Translations under genes and position numbers: made by a program
Shown here: positions 18,601 to 26,648 of the stretch, in pieces
Layout: each line of letters begins with the position of its first letter
Position numbering within the stretch: position 1 is the first letter of the stretch
The notes under the pieces: generated by a model
What the model saw: the letters and a program-made list of their open reading frames with translations, nothing else
Databases searched by the model: none
Told to the model about the DNA's origin: nothing
DNA from: Paenibacillus graminis
GTDB taxonomy: Bacteria; Bacillota; Bacilli; Paenibacillales; Paenibacillaceae
Assembly (NCBI RefSeq): GCF_000758705.1
Contig: NZ_CP009287.1
Coordinates: 744,001 to 808,000, forward strand
DNA: 64,000 nt
Direction: 5' to 3'

Positions 18601-19983
18601 CGGTCGCTGCTTGCGGCTATGCGCGAGCGGGAAAAAGGGGATGTGAAGCCGCAGCTCCTGTATAAAACACAGGCCAATGTGCCTTTTACAAAGGAAATGA
18701 AAGAGACCTACACCATTCTGGCGCCACAAATGTCTCCGATTCATTTCGAATTGTTCGAACGTGTCTTCCGGGACGCCGGATACCGGCTCAAAATCCTGGA
18801 AAGCACCGGACCGAAGGAAACGGAGGAAGGTCTGCGGTATGTGAACAATGATGCCTGCTACCCGGCGATTGTCACTATCGGGCAAATGCTGTCAGCCCTG
18901 AAGAGCGGAGACTATGATCCGGACCGGACTGCTGTTATTATGTCGCAGACCGGGGGCGGCTGCCGGGCAACCAATTATATCTCGCTCTTGCGCAAGGCAC
19001 TGAAGGACTCCGGTCTGGGACAGATTCCGGTCATTTCGCTGAATGCCTCCGGAATGGAGAACCAGCCGGGCTTCCGGATCAGCCTGAGGCTGGCTAACCG
19101 GCTGATTGCAGCCGCCTGCTACGGCGACCTGATGATGCGGCTGCTGCACCGCTTCAGACCGTATGAAGTGATTCCGGGAAGTGCACAGGCCTTGTTCCGC
19201 AAAGGGATGGACCGCTGCAAGTCCAGTCTTTCGACCTTTTCATTCCGGGAATACAAACGGCTGACCCGCGAAATCGTCGCCGAATTCGTTCAGCTTCCTG
19301 TGGTCAAGACCGTGAAGCCACAGGTGGGGATTGTCGGAGAAATCCTGATCAAGTTCCATCCCGACGCCAACAACCACATCATAGAGATGATTGAGGCCGA
19401 GGGGGGCGAGGCGGTTATGCCGGATTTCCTGGATTTCATATTCTATTGCGTCTACAATCCGATTTACAAGGCCGAGCAGTTCGGCAAGAGCAGAAAGCTG
19501 GGCTTCTTTAATCCAATGCTGATTTCCTACCTGGAAATTTACCGCAAGCCGGTCAAGGCGGCGCTGGAAGAAGCAGGTCTGGCCAAAGGCCGTGAGAATA
19601 TTTACGGACTGGCCGAGAAGGCAAGCCGCCTGGTCTCCGTGGGCAATCAAATGGGCGAAGGCTGGTTCCTGACCGCAGAAATGATGGATCTGCTGGATAA
19701 CGGGGTTAATAATATTGCTTGCATCCAGCCTTTTGCCTGTCTGCCGAATCATATTACCGGACGGGGAATGATTAAGGGGCTGAAGGATCTGTATCCCGGC
19801 GCCAACATTGCCGCCATTGATTACGATGCCGGTGTCAGTGTCGTGAACCAGGCGAACCGGATTAAGCTGATGATGTCCATCGCCAGCGGGCTGGCGAGCA
19901 GCACGCCACCCCCTGCCGCAAAAATGAAAAAAAGCAGTACAATGAAGCCTGTGGTGGTCGGAAGCGCCAGAAGCGACCTGTAA
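15673..19983 (+). CDS. Giant 2-hydroxyacyl-CoA dehydratase activase-like protein
   Basis: The 1,436-residue fusion carries two BadF/BadG/BcrA/BcrD-type ASKHA ATPase domains. The first (about 5-270) has RIGLDVGSTTAKLVVM and NTACAGGTGAFIDQM. The second (about 325-590) has LGIDAGSTTTKLVIT and LNEACSAGCGSFLESF, each with a cluster-type Cys. A Cys-rich segment CRLCANNCALTISRF follows. Then come a DUF2229-like region and a C-terminal part related to the 2-hydroxyglutaryl-CoA dehydratase D-component (CYPAKMAHGH, FGCGIDAITCDAVQE, CIQPFACLPNHITGRGM). By family these use an Fe-S cluster and ATP to drive low-potential electron transfer. No dehydratase A/B partner genes lie nearby, so the substrate is unknown. 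The start at 15673 is chosen for GGAG six bases upstream; 15640 lacks an RBS. Confidence 0.9.
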   Translation: MVMNGMMMLRIGLDVGSTTAKLVVMEHDVIVYQDYVRHFSDIKKAALSLLSDVRDRFPDREAALTVSGSSGLSLSKLGEVPFVQEVIACTKAISELIPQCDTAIELGGEDAKIIYLSGGIEQRMNTACAGGTGAFIDQMASLLQTDPAGLNALAEQHERIYPIASRCGVFAKSDVQPLLNEGARREDVAASIFQSIVNQTISGLACGRPIRGRVAFLGGPLTFLPALRKRFAETLGLSDSDVLFPEHSQYFVAIGSALSQTDPLVLPLSGWMARLDAVDFSADRAEDAELQPLFASPEDLEQFRLRHSQAAAPRSELDTYQGPCYLGIDAGSTTTKLVITGAADEILYTFYGSNKGNPLQSVSDALKEIYRILPEGCHIAGAYATGYGEGLVKAALRTDGGEVETVAHYKAASKFMPEVDFILDIGGQDMKCIKIRGGAIDSLMLNEACSAGCGSFLESFASALELGIGEFAAAALESTEPVNLGSRCTVFMNSKVKQVQKEGATLADLSAGLAYSVIKNALQKVIKIRNADDLGRNIIVQGGTFYNEAVLRAFELLTGRTVVRPDIAGVMGAYGCALIAREHAGLDGFSTLLGPEELEAFKYEVSPGRCRLCANNCALTISRFPDKSFHVTGNRCERGAGGKKEKNTLPNLMQYKYERFFDYEGLPVEQAERGTVGIPRTMNMFENYPFWHTFFTTLRYRTVLSPKSSKKLYESGMDTIPSESICYPAKMAHGHVQSLLGKGVDFIFYPAVVYEKKEDDAAQNHFNCPVVASYPEVIRNNMDGLKEKNIPLVSPFLTFDDIPALTRVLVKTFMDIPKEEIAAAVQTGLAEAERAKADLRNKGEETLEFLTHSGTKGILLCGHPYHADPEINHGIAEMITGMGLAVLTEDSVCHLDRSEGEVGVVNQWTYHARMYRAARLAASRNDLELVQLTSFGCGIDAITCDAVQEILERNNKVYTLIKIDEISNLGAARIRLRSLLAAMREREKGDVKPQLLYKTQANVPFTKEMKETYTILAPQMSPIHFELFERVFRDAGYRLKILESTGPKETEEGLRYVNNDACYPAIVTIGQMLSALKSGDYDPDRTAVIMSQTGGGCRATNYISLLRKALKDSGLGQIPVISLNASGMENQPGFRISLRLANRLIAAACYGDLMMRLLHRFRPYEVIPGSAQALFRKGMDRCKSSLSTFSFREYKRLTREIVAEFVQLPVVKTVKPQVGIVGEILIKFHPDANNHIIEMIEAEGGEAVMPDFLDFIFYCVYNPIYKAEQFGKSRKLGFFNPMLISYLEIYRKPVKAALEEAGLAKGRENIYGLAEKASRLVSVGNQMGEGWFLTAEMMDLLDNGVNNIACIQPFACLPNHITGRGMIKGLKDLYPGANIAAIDYDAGVSVVNQANRIKLMMSIASGLASSTPPPAAKMKKSSTMKPVVVGSARSDL

Positions 19984-20006
19984 GCTTGCATTTTAGTGAA
20001 ATTCAA

Positions 20007-20046
20007 AGAGCGTACCCTTAAGTGATCGGGGTACGCTCTTTTATTT
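20007..20046 (+). terminator. Rho-independent terminator of the activase gene
   Basis: AGAGCGTACCC (20007-20017) pairs with GGGTACGCTCT (20029-20039), followed by TTTATTTT. Confidence 0.92.
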
Positions 20047-20095
20047 TGAAAGCCCGTGCTCCAAGGACGACAGGCAGGTGTTTTAGGATATAGGT

Positions 20096-20782
20096 TTATT
20101 TTTGCAGTTTCAGCTTGACGCGCATAGCTTTATTCAGATGAACGAAGTTATGCCTTGTGGCAGGCATCAGTACGAGGCCGGCAATGGTTTTGCTTCCCCA
20201 GTAATTGATCAGCCACTGTTCTGATTCTTTGACTGCGCCTTCTTCAGAAATTCTGCTGATCTGCGCAGGGGCGGGCTTCTTACGGAATTGCCCAGGCTGC
20301 AATCCGGTGATAATGGAGCGTGTTCCGGCTGCCACTGCCTGACGATAATCCAGCAGGGCTTCCACGTCGACAGCTGCACTGAATTCTGCGAGCTCCTGTT
20401 CGCTCATCCCGTTTCCGGAATGAATAAAAGGTGTATGGAGCTTATCCGCATAATGTTCTGAATGGAGAATCTGATCACGATCCGCTGTGAGGATATTCAT
20501 CGTAATATCCTCAATACGGGCACTATGCCATATGTGCCACACGATAGAATTGCTGCTGTTAGCCGTATGAACCGGATAACTGCGCATGGTTTGCTCCAGG
20601 AGATCTTTTAACAGATCGTCTTCATAATTGGTCTGCTCCGGGTTGTTGCCGCGCGAGGCGTACAGGCAGTCATGCAGCTCCAGGATAAGAGCTACCGCAT
20701 TAGCATGCTCTTCCGGTTTTGTAATTATTCCCGTCAATTGCTGATGGTTGGCATTCCAGATTTTCCGTGCTTCAAGAGACAT
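20096..20782 (-). CDS. DinB-superfamily protein
   Basis: The 228-residue protein is a likely four-helix-bundle metal-binding member of the DinB/YfiT superfamily. Candidate metal-binding histidines are in SIVWHIWHSARIED and in the C-terminal ATRHNFVHLNKAMR. YWGSKTIAGLVLMPATRH resembles the closing helix of related Bacillus proteins. Such proteins are often thiol-dependent transferases or damage-inducible proteins of unknown role. The Shine-Dalgarno is weak (GGTGACC). It stands alone, convergent with the activase gene and divergent from the MarR gene. Confidence 0.75.
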   Translation of the reverse strand: MSLEARKIWNANHQQLTGIITKPEEHANAVALILELHDCLYASRGNNPEQTNYEDDLLKDLLEQTMRSYPVHTANSSNSIVWHIWHSARIEDITMNILTADRDQILHSEHYADKLHTPFIHSGNGMSEQELAEFSAAVDVEALLDYRQAVAAGTRSIITGLQPGQFRKKPAPAQISRISEEGAVKESEQWLINYWGSKTIAGLVLMPATRHNFVHLNKAMRVKLKLQK

Positions 20783-20939
20783 AAAGGGTCACCGCTTCCG
20801 CTTGTAGGCTATGTTCTAGATTATATAATAAATCCCAAAGCTGGCCGGTTTTTAAGCGTGTCTGTTTTGCGGCAGAGGCCCACACTAAGAATCTGATCTG
20901 GTATCATAATGTTTTTTTTCTGAAAGTTTCAGCAAGTGG

Positions 20940-20982
20940 TTGACGAATAAATAGGTAAATAGTAAAATAGTTCGCATGCGAA
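20940..20982 (+). promoter_or_regulatory. Promoter with MarR-type operator
   Basis: TTGACG (20940-20945) and TAAAAT (20963-20968) are 17 bp apart. Directly downstream, over the expected transcription start, lies TTCGCATGCGAA (20971-20982), a perfect 12-bp palindrome that extends to 20 bp (ATAG...GTAT) with one mismatched pair. Its position 36 bp before the MarR start indicates an autoregulatory operator. Confidence 0.8.
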
Positions 20983-21018
20983 GTATTAATGGGTTTACTG
21001 ATTGGGTGGAGGCGATGA

Positions 21019-21474
21019 ATGATGGAGGATAGAGAACAGCAATTGGATGATATCTTTTCTTCATTCCGCTGTATTATCCATAATTTCCAGCAGCTTATGT
21101 GGAAGGATGCAGAAAAGCTCAATATCACCTCCACGCAGCTAATGGTCTTGCGCAAGTTGGAGGCACACCCGGATGTGGGGATCACGGAGCTTGCGGATCT
21201 GCTGCACTTGGGAAACAGCGCCGCCAGCGGTGTGGTCGACCGGATGGTGAAGGCTGGACTGATAACCAGACAACGCTCGGAGAGCGACAGACGTATATTT
21301 AAGCTGGCCATGACCGACAAAGGCCGGGAGATCAGGGAGCAAAGCAAACAATCGCTACGAAGCCATCTGGAGCCCTTGTCGAATATACCGGCGGAAGATG
21401 CCAGGGAACTGCTGAGATTGCATCGGGAAATCATTAAAATTTTGGAACAAGGGAGAGAGAACAACAAGCTATGA
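21019..21474 (+). CDS. MarR family transcriptional regulator
   Basis: The 151-residue winged-helix repressor has helix-turn-helix residues in LNITSTQLMVLRKLEAHPDV, GITELADLLHLGNSAASGVV and DRMVKAGLITRQRSESDRR, the typical MarR wing with the DxRxxxL-type pattern. A GGAGG lies 6 bases before the first ATG (21019); the second ATG (21022) is equally possible. Its stop overlaps the start of the MFS gene (ATGA). The palindrome over the promoter suggests that it represses both itself and the exporter until a ligand binds. The ligand is unknown. Confidence 0.95.
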   Translation: MMEDREQQLDDIFSSFRCIIHNFQQLMWKDAEKLNITSTQLMVLRKLEAHPDVGITELADLLHLGNSAASGVVDRMVKAGLITRQRSESDRRIFKLAMTDKGREIREQSKQSLRSHLEPLSNIPAEDARELLRLHREIIKILEQGRENNKL

Positions 21475-23003
21475 GCACAATAACTGCTAACGCTGCCGCG
21501 CCGTCGAAGACGATACGCAGAGGTCCCATCATTGCGGCCCTCCTGATCGGCGCGTTCGTGGCGCTGCTGAATCAGACGCTGATGAATGTGGCACTGCCCA
21601 AGATGATGGAAGACCTCAAGATTGCCGCCAATACGGCACAATGGCTGACAACAGGATTTATGCTGGTGAACGGGGTGCTTATTCCAATCAGTGCCTATCT
21701 GGTGGAGAAGTTTACTACCCGTCAATTATTTACTACCGCAATGATGCTATTTTCCATAGGAACGCTGGTCTGTGCCATAGGCACCGGCTTTGAGATGATT
21801 ATGGTCGGCAGAGTGATTCAGGCTGTCGGCGCAGGGATCCTGATGCCGCTGATGAACATTGTGTTCCTGCGGATCTTCCCGATTGAAGAGCGGGGTAAAG
21901 CGATGGGGCTGATGGCGGTCGCCATGATTTTCGCCCCGGCTGTAGGACCAACGCTGTCCGGCTGGGTGGTTCAGAACTACTCCTGGCGCGTGTTGTTCTA
22001 CATTGTGCTTCCGTTGGCCATTTTCTCCACCCTGCTTGGCATGAAGACCATGCAGAATGTTGGGAAGCTGACTTCGCCCCGACTGGATAAATTGGGTGTG
22101 GTGCTGTCCACGCTTGGTTTTGGCGGATTGCTGTACGGCTTCAGTGATGCCGGAACAGACGGCTGGAACAGTGCGACGGTATATGCCTGCCTGATTCTGG
22201 GTGTTGTAGCTTTGGCTTTGTTTGTATGGCGTGAGCTTACGACCGACAAGCCGCTGCTGGAGTTCCGGATTTTCCGGTACAACATGTATTCATTAACTAC
22301 TGTAATCAACATTATTGTTACAATGGCGCTGTATTCAGGGATGATTCTGCTGCCGATCTACCTGCAGACGATCCGTGGCTTTACACCGATGGAGTCGGGA
22401 CTTATGCTGCTGCCGGGTGCGATCCTGATGGGCGTAATGTCTCCGATCACAGGGATTATTTTTGACAAAATCGGCGCCAGATGGCTGTCCGTTATCGGCT
22501 TGATTATCACTACCGTTACGACTTGGGAGTTCAGCCAGATCACCCATACCACTACGTATACCCACCTGATTCTGACCTACACGGCACGGATGTTCGGAAT
22601 GTCCATGCTGATGATGCCAATCGTAACCGCCGGATTGAACCAGCTGCCGCAGCGCCTGGCTTCACACGGTACGGCAATGTCGAATACACTGCGTACGGTA
22701 GGAGGGGCACTGGGCATGGCGCTCTTTGTCAGCCTGATGACCAACCGGACAAAGAGCAACATTACGGAAGCCGTGATGAGCGGATCTGTATCCCAGACCG
22801 ACAAGGCGGCTATGCTCAAGCTTACACAGGATGCAACGATCAACGGGATTACCCATGCGTTTACCGTGGCTACCTGGGTGACAGTTGTAGCCCTGGTGCT
22901 AGCCTTATTCATCAAGAAGACCTCGCCGCAGCCGGACTTCCTGCAAACGGAGGAAACCGAATCTGTGCAGCAGCCGTCCAAGGTGAACTCGCAGCAGGCG
23001 TAA
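21471..23003 (+). CDS. DHA2-family MFS drug exporter (EmrB/QacA type)
   Basis: The 510-residue proton-driven efflux protein has about 14 predicted membrane helices. Family signatures are FVALLNQTLMNVALPKMM in helix 1, QWLTTGFMLVNGVLIPISAY, GRVIQAVGAGILMPLMN (motif A/B region) and the motif C-like APAVGPTLSGWVVQNYSWRV. The soluble C-terminal tail is polar (TEETESVQQPSKVNSQQA). It is translationally coupled to the MarR gene and closed by a strong terminator, a classic repressor-pump pair. The substrate is not inferable. Confidence 0.95.
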   Translation: MSTITANAAAPSKTIRRGPIIAALLIGAFVALLNQTLMNVALPKMMEDLKIAANTAQWLTTGFMLVNGVLIPISAYLVEKFTTRQLFTTAMMLFSIGTLVCAIGTGFEMIMVGRVIQAVGAGILMPLMNIVFLRIFPIEERGKAMGLMAVAMIFAPAVGPTLSGWVVQNYSWRVLFYIVLPLAIFSTLLGMKTMQNVGKLTSPRLDKLGVVLSTLGFGGLLYGFSDAGTDGWNSATVYACLILGVVALALFVWRELTTDKPLLEFRIFRYNMYSLTTVINIIVTMALYSGMILLPIYLQTIRGFTPMESGLMLLPGAILMGVMSPITGIIFDKIGARWLSVIGLIITTVTTWEFSQITHTTTYTHLILTYTARMFGMSMLMMPIVTAGLNQLPQRLASHGTAMSNTLRTVGGALGMALFVSLMTNRTKSNITEAVMSGSVSQTDKAAMLKLTQDATINGITHAFTVATWVTVVALVLALFIKKTSPQPDFLQTEETESVQQPSKVNSQQA

Positions 23004-23036
23004 GATCATTTGTATCATCATAAATTTATATTGAAA

Positions 23037-23086
23037 AAAGGACTATCCGTCAGCCGTACTCCGGCTCCCAGGATAGTCCTTTTTAT
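23037..23086 (+). terminator. Rho-independent terminator of the MarR-MFS unit
   Basis: AAAGGACTATCC (23037-23048) pairs with GGATAGTCCTTT (from 23071), with a small inner AGCCG/CGGCT hairpin and a TTTTTATTTT tail. Confidence 0.92.
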
Positions 23087-23184
23087 TTTATGTTCTTTGG
23101 GCAATTATGATTCGCTTTTCTTACGGATAGGAGTCACCTAGCGCTTACTATGAAGCAGGTGTGCAGGCACCCGTGGGAAGAAGG

Positions 23185-23360
23185 GTACTTCTTTCTCCCC
23201 AAAATCAACAATTGTGAGATTAAAGTGGAAAAAGGAAACTTAATTGGGCCATATTACTCTGTCAGGGGCTAAAAGTGCGGGATTAGTTAACCTTTTTCCA
23301 CTTCAAACTGCTGGGGAAAGGGTGCTTGAGCAAATTAAAGATCCTTTTTCCACTTGGAAT
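23185..23360. repeat. MITE-like intergenic element, copy 3 (compound)
   Basis: It contains CCCCAAAATCAACAATTGTGAGA, AAAGTGGAAAAAGGAAACTTAATTGGGCC and two right arms, TTAACCTTTTTCCACTTC (near 23285) and ATCCTTTTTCCACTTGGA (near 23340). It parallels copy 2 almost block for block, including the GGAGGTTCTCCAGGCA / GGAGGTCCTCCAGACA segment that follows. The 23087-23451 gap is otherwise filled by the terminator-like hairpin at 23408. Confidence 0.65.
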
Positions 23361-23407
23361 TGCCACCGGGTTCATGGAGGTCCTCCAGACAATGCTAACT
23401 TAAATTC

Positions 23408-23448
23408 AAAACGGCTATGTTGTCCAGTGAAGGACAGTGTAGCCGTTT
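23408..23448 (-). terminator. Terminator-like hairpin after the WYL gene
   Basis: AAACGGCTA (23408-23416) pairs with TAGCCGTTT (23440-23448), with an inner TTGTCC/GGACA helix. On the minus strand the stem lies 4 bp after the WYL gene's stop and is followed by TGAATTT, a modest T-tract. It is the same hairpin as at 11597-11640. Confidence 0.6.
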
Positions 23449-23451
23449 GTT

Positions 23452-24402
23452 CTATTTTGGCATAACTTCAGCATTATATTTGGCGGCAATTTCTGCTGCC
23501 AGTCCGGCCAGTCTGCGGCGGACCGGTTCAGGCTCCAGTACCTCCACAACCGTTCCGAAGCTCAGCAAAAAACCGTACAGCCAGTTGTTCTCCGCATAAG
23601 CCAATCTAACGGTATACCCGCCGTTACCATCAGCCTCCAGCTCCTCGCAATCAAAGTAGTCCTCCGCCAGGTGTCTGCCTTCTGCCGAAAAATGCAGGAC
23701 AACGGTCTGTGTATTCAACGGTTCTTTCCAACCCTCTGTCCAGGGCAGGTCCTGCAGGGGAATATCCAGCCGTTCGAAGCTCTGGGTTCCCTTGACCAGC
23801 GACTTCATGCGCAGCAGCTTAAAGAGCCGGAAATCCTGGCGCTCCGTGCAGAATCCGTATAAATACCAGCCCGCCCCCTTGTGTACAAGCGTATATGGCT
23901 CCACAATCCGGTGGCTGATCTGGCTGTCAGCACTGACATAATCAAAAGCCACGACAGTGCTCTCCTCCAGCGCTTCTTTCAGAAGAGCCAGACGCTCCTC
24001 CAGCGGACCCTGCAGCCCCCAGGGGGAGAAGTCGACGATCAGCTGGGTCGTTTTGCTGCGGAAGGCATGCGACTTTGAGGGAGGAATCACGCTGCTTATT
24101 TTTTGCATAAGCAGGTTGTGTTCTCCTCCTCCATAAGAAGATACACTCTGCAGGGCGGTAAAAATATCGGCCAGTTCGCGTTCGGTAAGGACATTGCGGT
24201 CCAGCCGGTATCCCTCCATAAGCCCAATGCCGCCATTTGCGCCTTGATAGGTGACGACGGGAATCCCGGCTCCGTTAATACTGTCGATATCCCGGTAAAT
24301 GGTGCGTACAGACACCTCGAACATATCAGCCAGTTCCTTGGCCTGGATCAGCGGGCGGTTCATCAGCAAAATGACAATGGAGAGCAGACGGTCAATTTTC
24401 AC
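23452..24402 (-). CDS. WYL-domain transcriptional regulator (YafY/DeoR-like)
   Basis: The 316-residue regulator has an N-terminal HTH_11-type helix-turn-helix (KIDRLLSIVILLMNRPLIQA, KELADMFEVSVRTIYRDIDS) and a WYL domain (about 135-215; VEPYTLVHKGAGWYLYGFC, RQDFRLFKLLRMKSL). The C-terminal WCX-like extension is present. The GTG at 24402 is preferred because AAGGA lies 7 bases upstream; a longer frame from ATG 24423 lacks a Shine-Dalgarno. It is divergent from an MFS transporter, with a perfect palindrome in the shared intergenic region, which suggests control of that transporter. Confidence 0.92.
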   Translation of the reverse strand: MKIDRLLSIVILLMNRPLIQAKELADMFEVSVRTIYRDIDSINGAGIPVVTYQGANGGIGLMEGYRLDRNVLTERELADIFTALQSVSSYGGGEHNLLMQKISSVIPPSKSHAFRSKTTQLIVDFSPWGLQGPLEERLALLKEALEESTVVAFDYVSADSQISHRIVEPYTLVHKGAGWYLYGFCTERQDFRLFKLLRMKSLVKGTQSFERLDIPLQDLPWTEGWKEPLNTQTVVLHFSAEGRHLAEDYFDCEELEADGNGGYTVRLAYAENNWLYGFLLSFGTVVEVLEPEPVRRRLAGLAAEIAAKYNAEVMPK

Positions 24403-24504
24403 AGAGGCTTCCTTCTTTCGCATGTATTCATATGTTCATTATCCTTGTATTCCCGCACAGAATCAAAGGAAATAGCCTTGCAATTTATCATATATTAGAA
24501 TAAC

Positions 24505-24527
24505 ATCTAATTAGATAATTGTATAAT
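24505..24527. promoter_or_regulatory. Palindromic operator candidate and -10 in the divergent intergenic region
   Basis: ATCTAATTAGAT (24505-24516) is a perfect 12-bp palindrome, followed after 5 bp by TATAAT (24522-24527), 21 bp before the MFS start. No convincing -35 was found at the right spacing. It could be the binding site of the WYL regulator. Confidence 0.5.
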
Positions 24528-24548
24528 TTCGAAAGTGAGGGACAAGTT

Positions 24549-25844
24549 GTGAACATAAATATAACCAATAATAGATCAACAGAAATGCTGAAGCAGAGAT
24601 CCAAGGGGTATTCCAGATTGTTTGCGGCCGGCCTCGTTAACGGCATTGGCGACCGGTTCAGCAGCGTCGCTATGCTGGCGCTGATTCTGCAGGTGACCGG
24701 ATCGGGGATGGCAGTAGGGATCTCGCTGGGGATGAGGGTGCTCCCTTTTCTGTTCATGGCCCCGCTTGGCGGAATGCTTGCCGGCAGGCTGCCGCGCAAA
24801 ACCATAATGATGGCTGTTGACTTGCTGCGTGTGCCGGTTGCCCTGTCCTTTCTTTTGGTAGATGGAGCCGGCAGGCTCTGGCTGCTGTATGCCGGGAGTT
24901 TTATTATGGCGGCCGGGGAAGCCCTTTACAGTCCAGTGCGCAAATCATCGATTCCGCTGTTGGCCGGTCCTGACTCATTGCACAAAATCAACAGTCTGGA
25001 GCAGCTGATGACCGGCTGTGTGCTGATCCTGGGGGCATTTACAGGCGGACTGGTGTCGCTGTGGTGGGGGCCGGAAATGGCTTTTGTAGCAAATGCGGCC
25101 TCGTTCCTGCTGGCTGCTCTTCTGGTCTGGGGCATATCATTTCCGGCAGCCGTCCCCAGCGGGACTGAACTGCGGGCAGATACAATTCCGGCAGAACCGG
25201 TTATAGAGAGCAGCCATTTGAAAAAGACTGGCCGCTGGCAGAGCCTTAAGGTTCTGATTGGCGGCAGTCAGGTGCTGCAGATTATTATAGCCTACGAATT
25301 GCTGGTGCCAATTATTAATGGATGGGACAATGTACTGATCAGTGTGTATGCGGTACAGGTGTTTCATGCGGGGGATGTGGGGGTCGGAGCTTTCTATGCC
25401 GCACTCGGCATCGGGCTTAGCCTCAGCTTTTTTGCCGGACGGCTGCTGAAACGGAGACTCCTCGGGATTGCGCTTGCCGGTCTGCTGATGGAGGGTATTC
25501 TGCTTATGTGCATCAGCGGCAGCAGTCATTTCGGGGTGGCCTTTGTGCTATATATTCTGCTGTCGTTATGCGGGGGAATTGGGAGTGCCTGTCTGGATAC
25601 GCTGGTGATGCGGGAAACGCCTGCCGCCCAGCAGCCGGTTGTTTTTGGGATACTATCAGCGCTGGGCGGATCACTGATTGGGGTGTCCATGTTGAGCGCT
25701 GGTTGGCTGCTGGAGGCCGTGGAGCCGAGGGCGTTGGGATTCGCAGGCGGTGCCGGCTTCGCGGGGGTGGCATGGCTGCTCGGGGTGTTGGCATGGCTGC
25801 CCCGTTACCGGAAGAAGATGCCAAGAAAGCTGCGCCGCCAGTGA
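24549..25844 (+). CDS. MFS transporter (EntS-like MFS_3)
   Basis: The 431-residue protein has 12 likely membrane helices. Near the N-terminus are LFAAGLVNGIGDRFSSVAML and APLGGMLAGRLPRKTIMMAVD, the latter a motif A variant. The family includes macrolide and siderophore exporters. The GTG at 24549 is chosen because GTGAGGG lies about 7 bases upstream; ATG 24519 lacks an RBS and would sit over the -10. The C-terminus is basic (RYRKKMPRKLRRQ). It is divergent from the WYL regulator and convergent with the DedA gene, 24 bp away. The substrate is unknown. Confidence 0.9.
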   Translation: MNINITNNRSTEMLKQRSKGYSRLFAAGLVNGIGDRFSSVAMLALILQVTGSGMAVGISLGMRVLPFLFMAPLGGMLAGRLPRKTIMMAVDLLRVPVALSFLLVDGAGRLWLLYAGSFIMAAGEALYSPVRKSSIPLLAGPDSLHKINSLEQLMTGCVLILGAFTGGLVSLWWGPEMAFVANAASFLLAALLVWGISFPAAVPSGTELRADTIPAEPVIESSHLKKTGRWQSLKVLIGGSQVLQIIIAYELLVPIINGWDNVLISVYAVQVFHAGDVGVGAFYAALGIGLSLSFFAGRLLKRRLLGIALAGLLMEGILLMCISGSSHFGVAFVLYILLSLCGGIGSACLDTLVMRETPAAQQPVVFGILSALGGSLIGVSMLSAGWLLEAVEPRALGFAGGAGFAGVAWLLGVLAWLPRYRKKMPRKLRRQ

Positions 25845-25868
25845 CAAAAGAAGAACACGCTGCTTATT

Positions 25869-26540
25869 TCACTTGGAAGGCTCTTTGACCTTAACCACCT
25901 GATTTTCCAGGTTCATTCCTGTTTTGCGCCGGAGCAGCCGGGACCCGATCTTGTGCCTGTAGCGGTACAGGATGATAAGTGCTGCAACGGCTGCGACGCC
26001 GGAGGCAATCCAGATTGCATTTTTCTCTATCAGGTGGAAGATGCCCATCCATTGGGGGCCGAATACTTTTCCGATTCCCAGAAAAAGCACGACCCACAGC
26101 AGGGCGCCACTGTATGCATAAAGGGCAAACTTGCGGAACGGCAGAGCGGTAATGCCCGAAAAGTAGCCGGTAAAGTGGCGCACCCCCGGGATGAAATAGC
26201 CGATGGAAACGAGAATGCTGCCATAACGGTCGAACCAGTGCTGCGTTTTCTCCAGCTTGGTCTCAGAGAACAGAAACCATTTTCCATAGCGCTGAATAAA
26301 AGGTAGTCCGGCCTTAAGCCCGATAAAATAGGTCACCGTCATGCCAACAGTAGTTCCGGCAAAAGCCACAGCGATCAGCACAAAGAAATCAAGCTGGCCG
26401 GTATAAGAGAGGAAGCCTGCAAAGGCCATGGTGGTTTCTCCGGGAAAAGGCAGAGCCACAAACTCCAGCAGAAGTCCGAAGAAAAGTACACTATAGCCAT
26501 AACTGGCGAACAATTCCTGTATCCATTTCAACATTTCCAT
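25869..26540 (-). CDS. DedA family membrane protein
   Basis: This 223-residue polytopic protein belongs to the DedA/VTT (SNARE-associated) family, whose members include undecaprenyl-phosphate or phospholipid scramblases. Visible signatures are FVALPFPGETTMAFAGFLSY near the N-terminus, GYFIPGVRHFTGYFSGITAL with the essential Arg/Gly region, and LWVVLFLGIGKVFG in a late helix. The tail is basic and soluble. GGAGAGTGAAG precedes the start. It is divergent from the polysaccharide deacetylase gene. Confidence 0.93.
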   Translation of the reverse strand: MEMLKWIQELFASYGYSVLFFGLLLEFVALPFPGETTMAFAGFLSYTGQLDFFVLIAVAFAGTTVGMTVTYFIGLKAGLPFIQRYGKWFLFSETKLEKTQHWFDRYGSILVSIGYFIPGVRHFTGYFSGITALPFRKFALYAYSGALLWVVLFLGIGKVFGPQWMGIFHLIEKNAIWIASGVAAVAALIILYRYRHKIGSRLLRRKTGMNLENQVVKVKEPSK

Positions 26541-26648
26541 AAGTCTTCACTCTCCAAGGGCACCATGCCTCATTCTATTTCCGGGCTTGTCTTCATACAA
26601 TCTACCAAAAGACGCGAATGCGCCAATAGAAAGCTGGAGGTAGAAAAG

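Noticed and set aside
17506-18885. 459-codon minus-strand frame
   Set aside because: Antisense to the giant activase, whose motifs are unmistakable.
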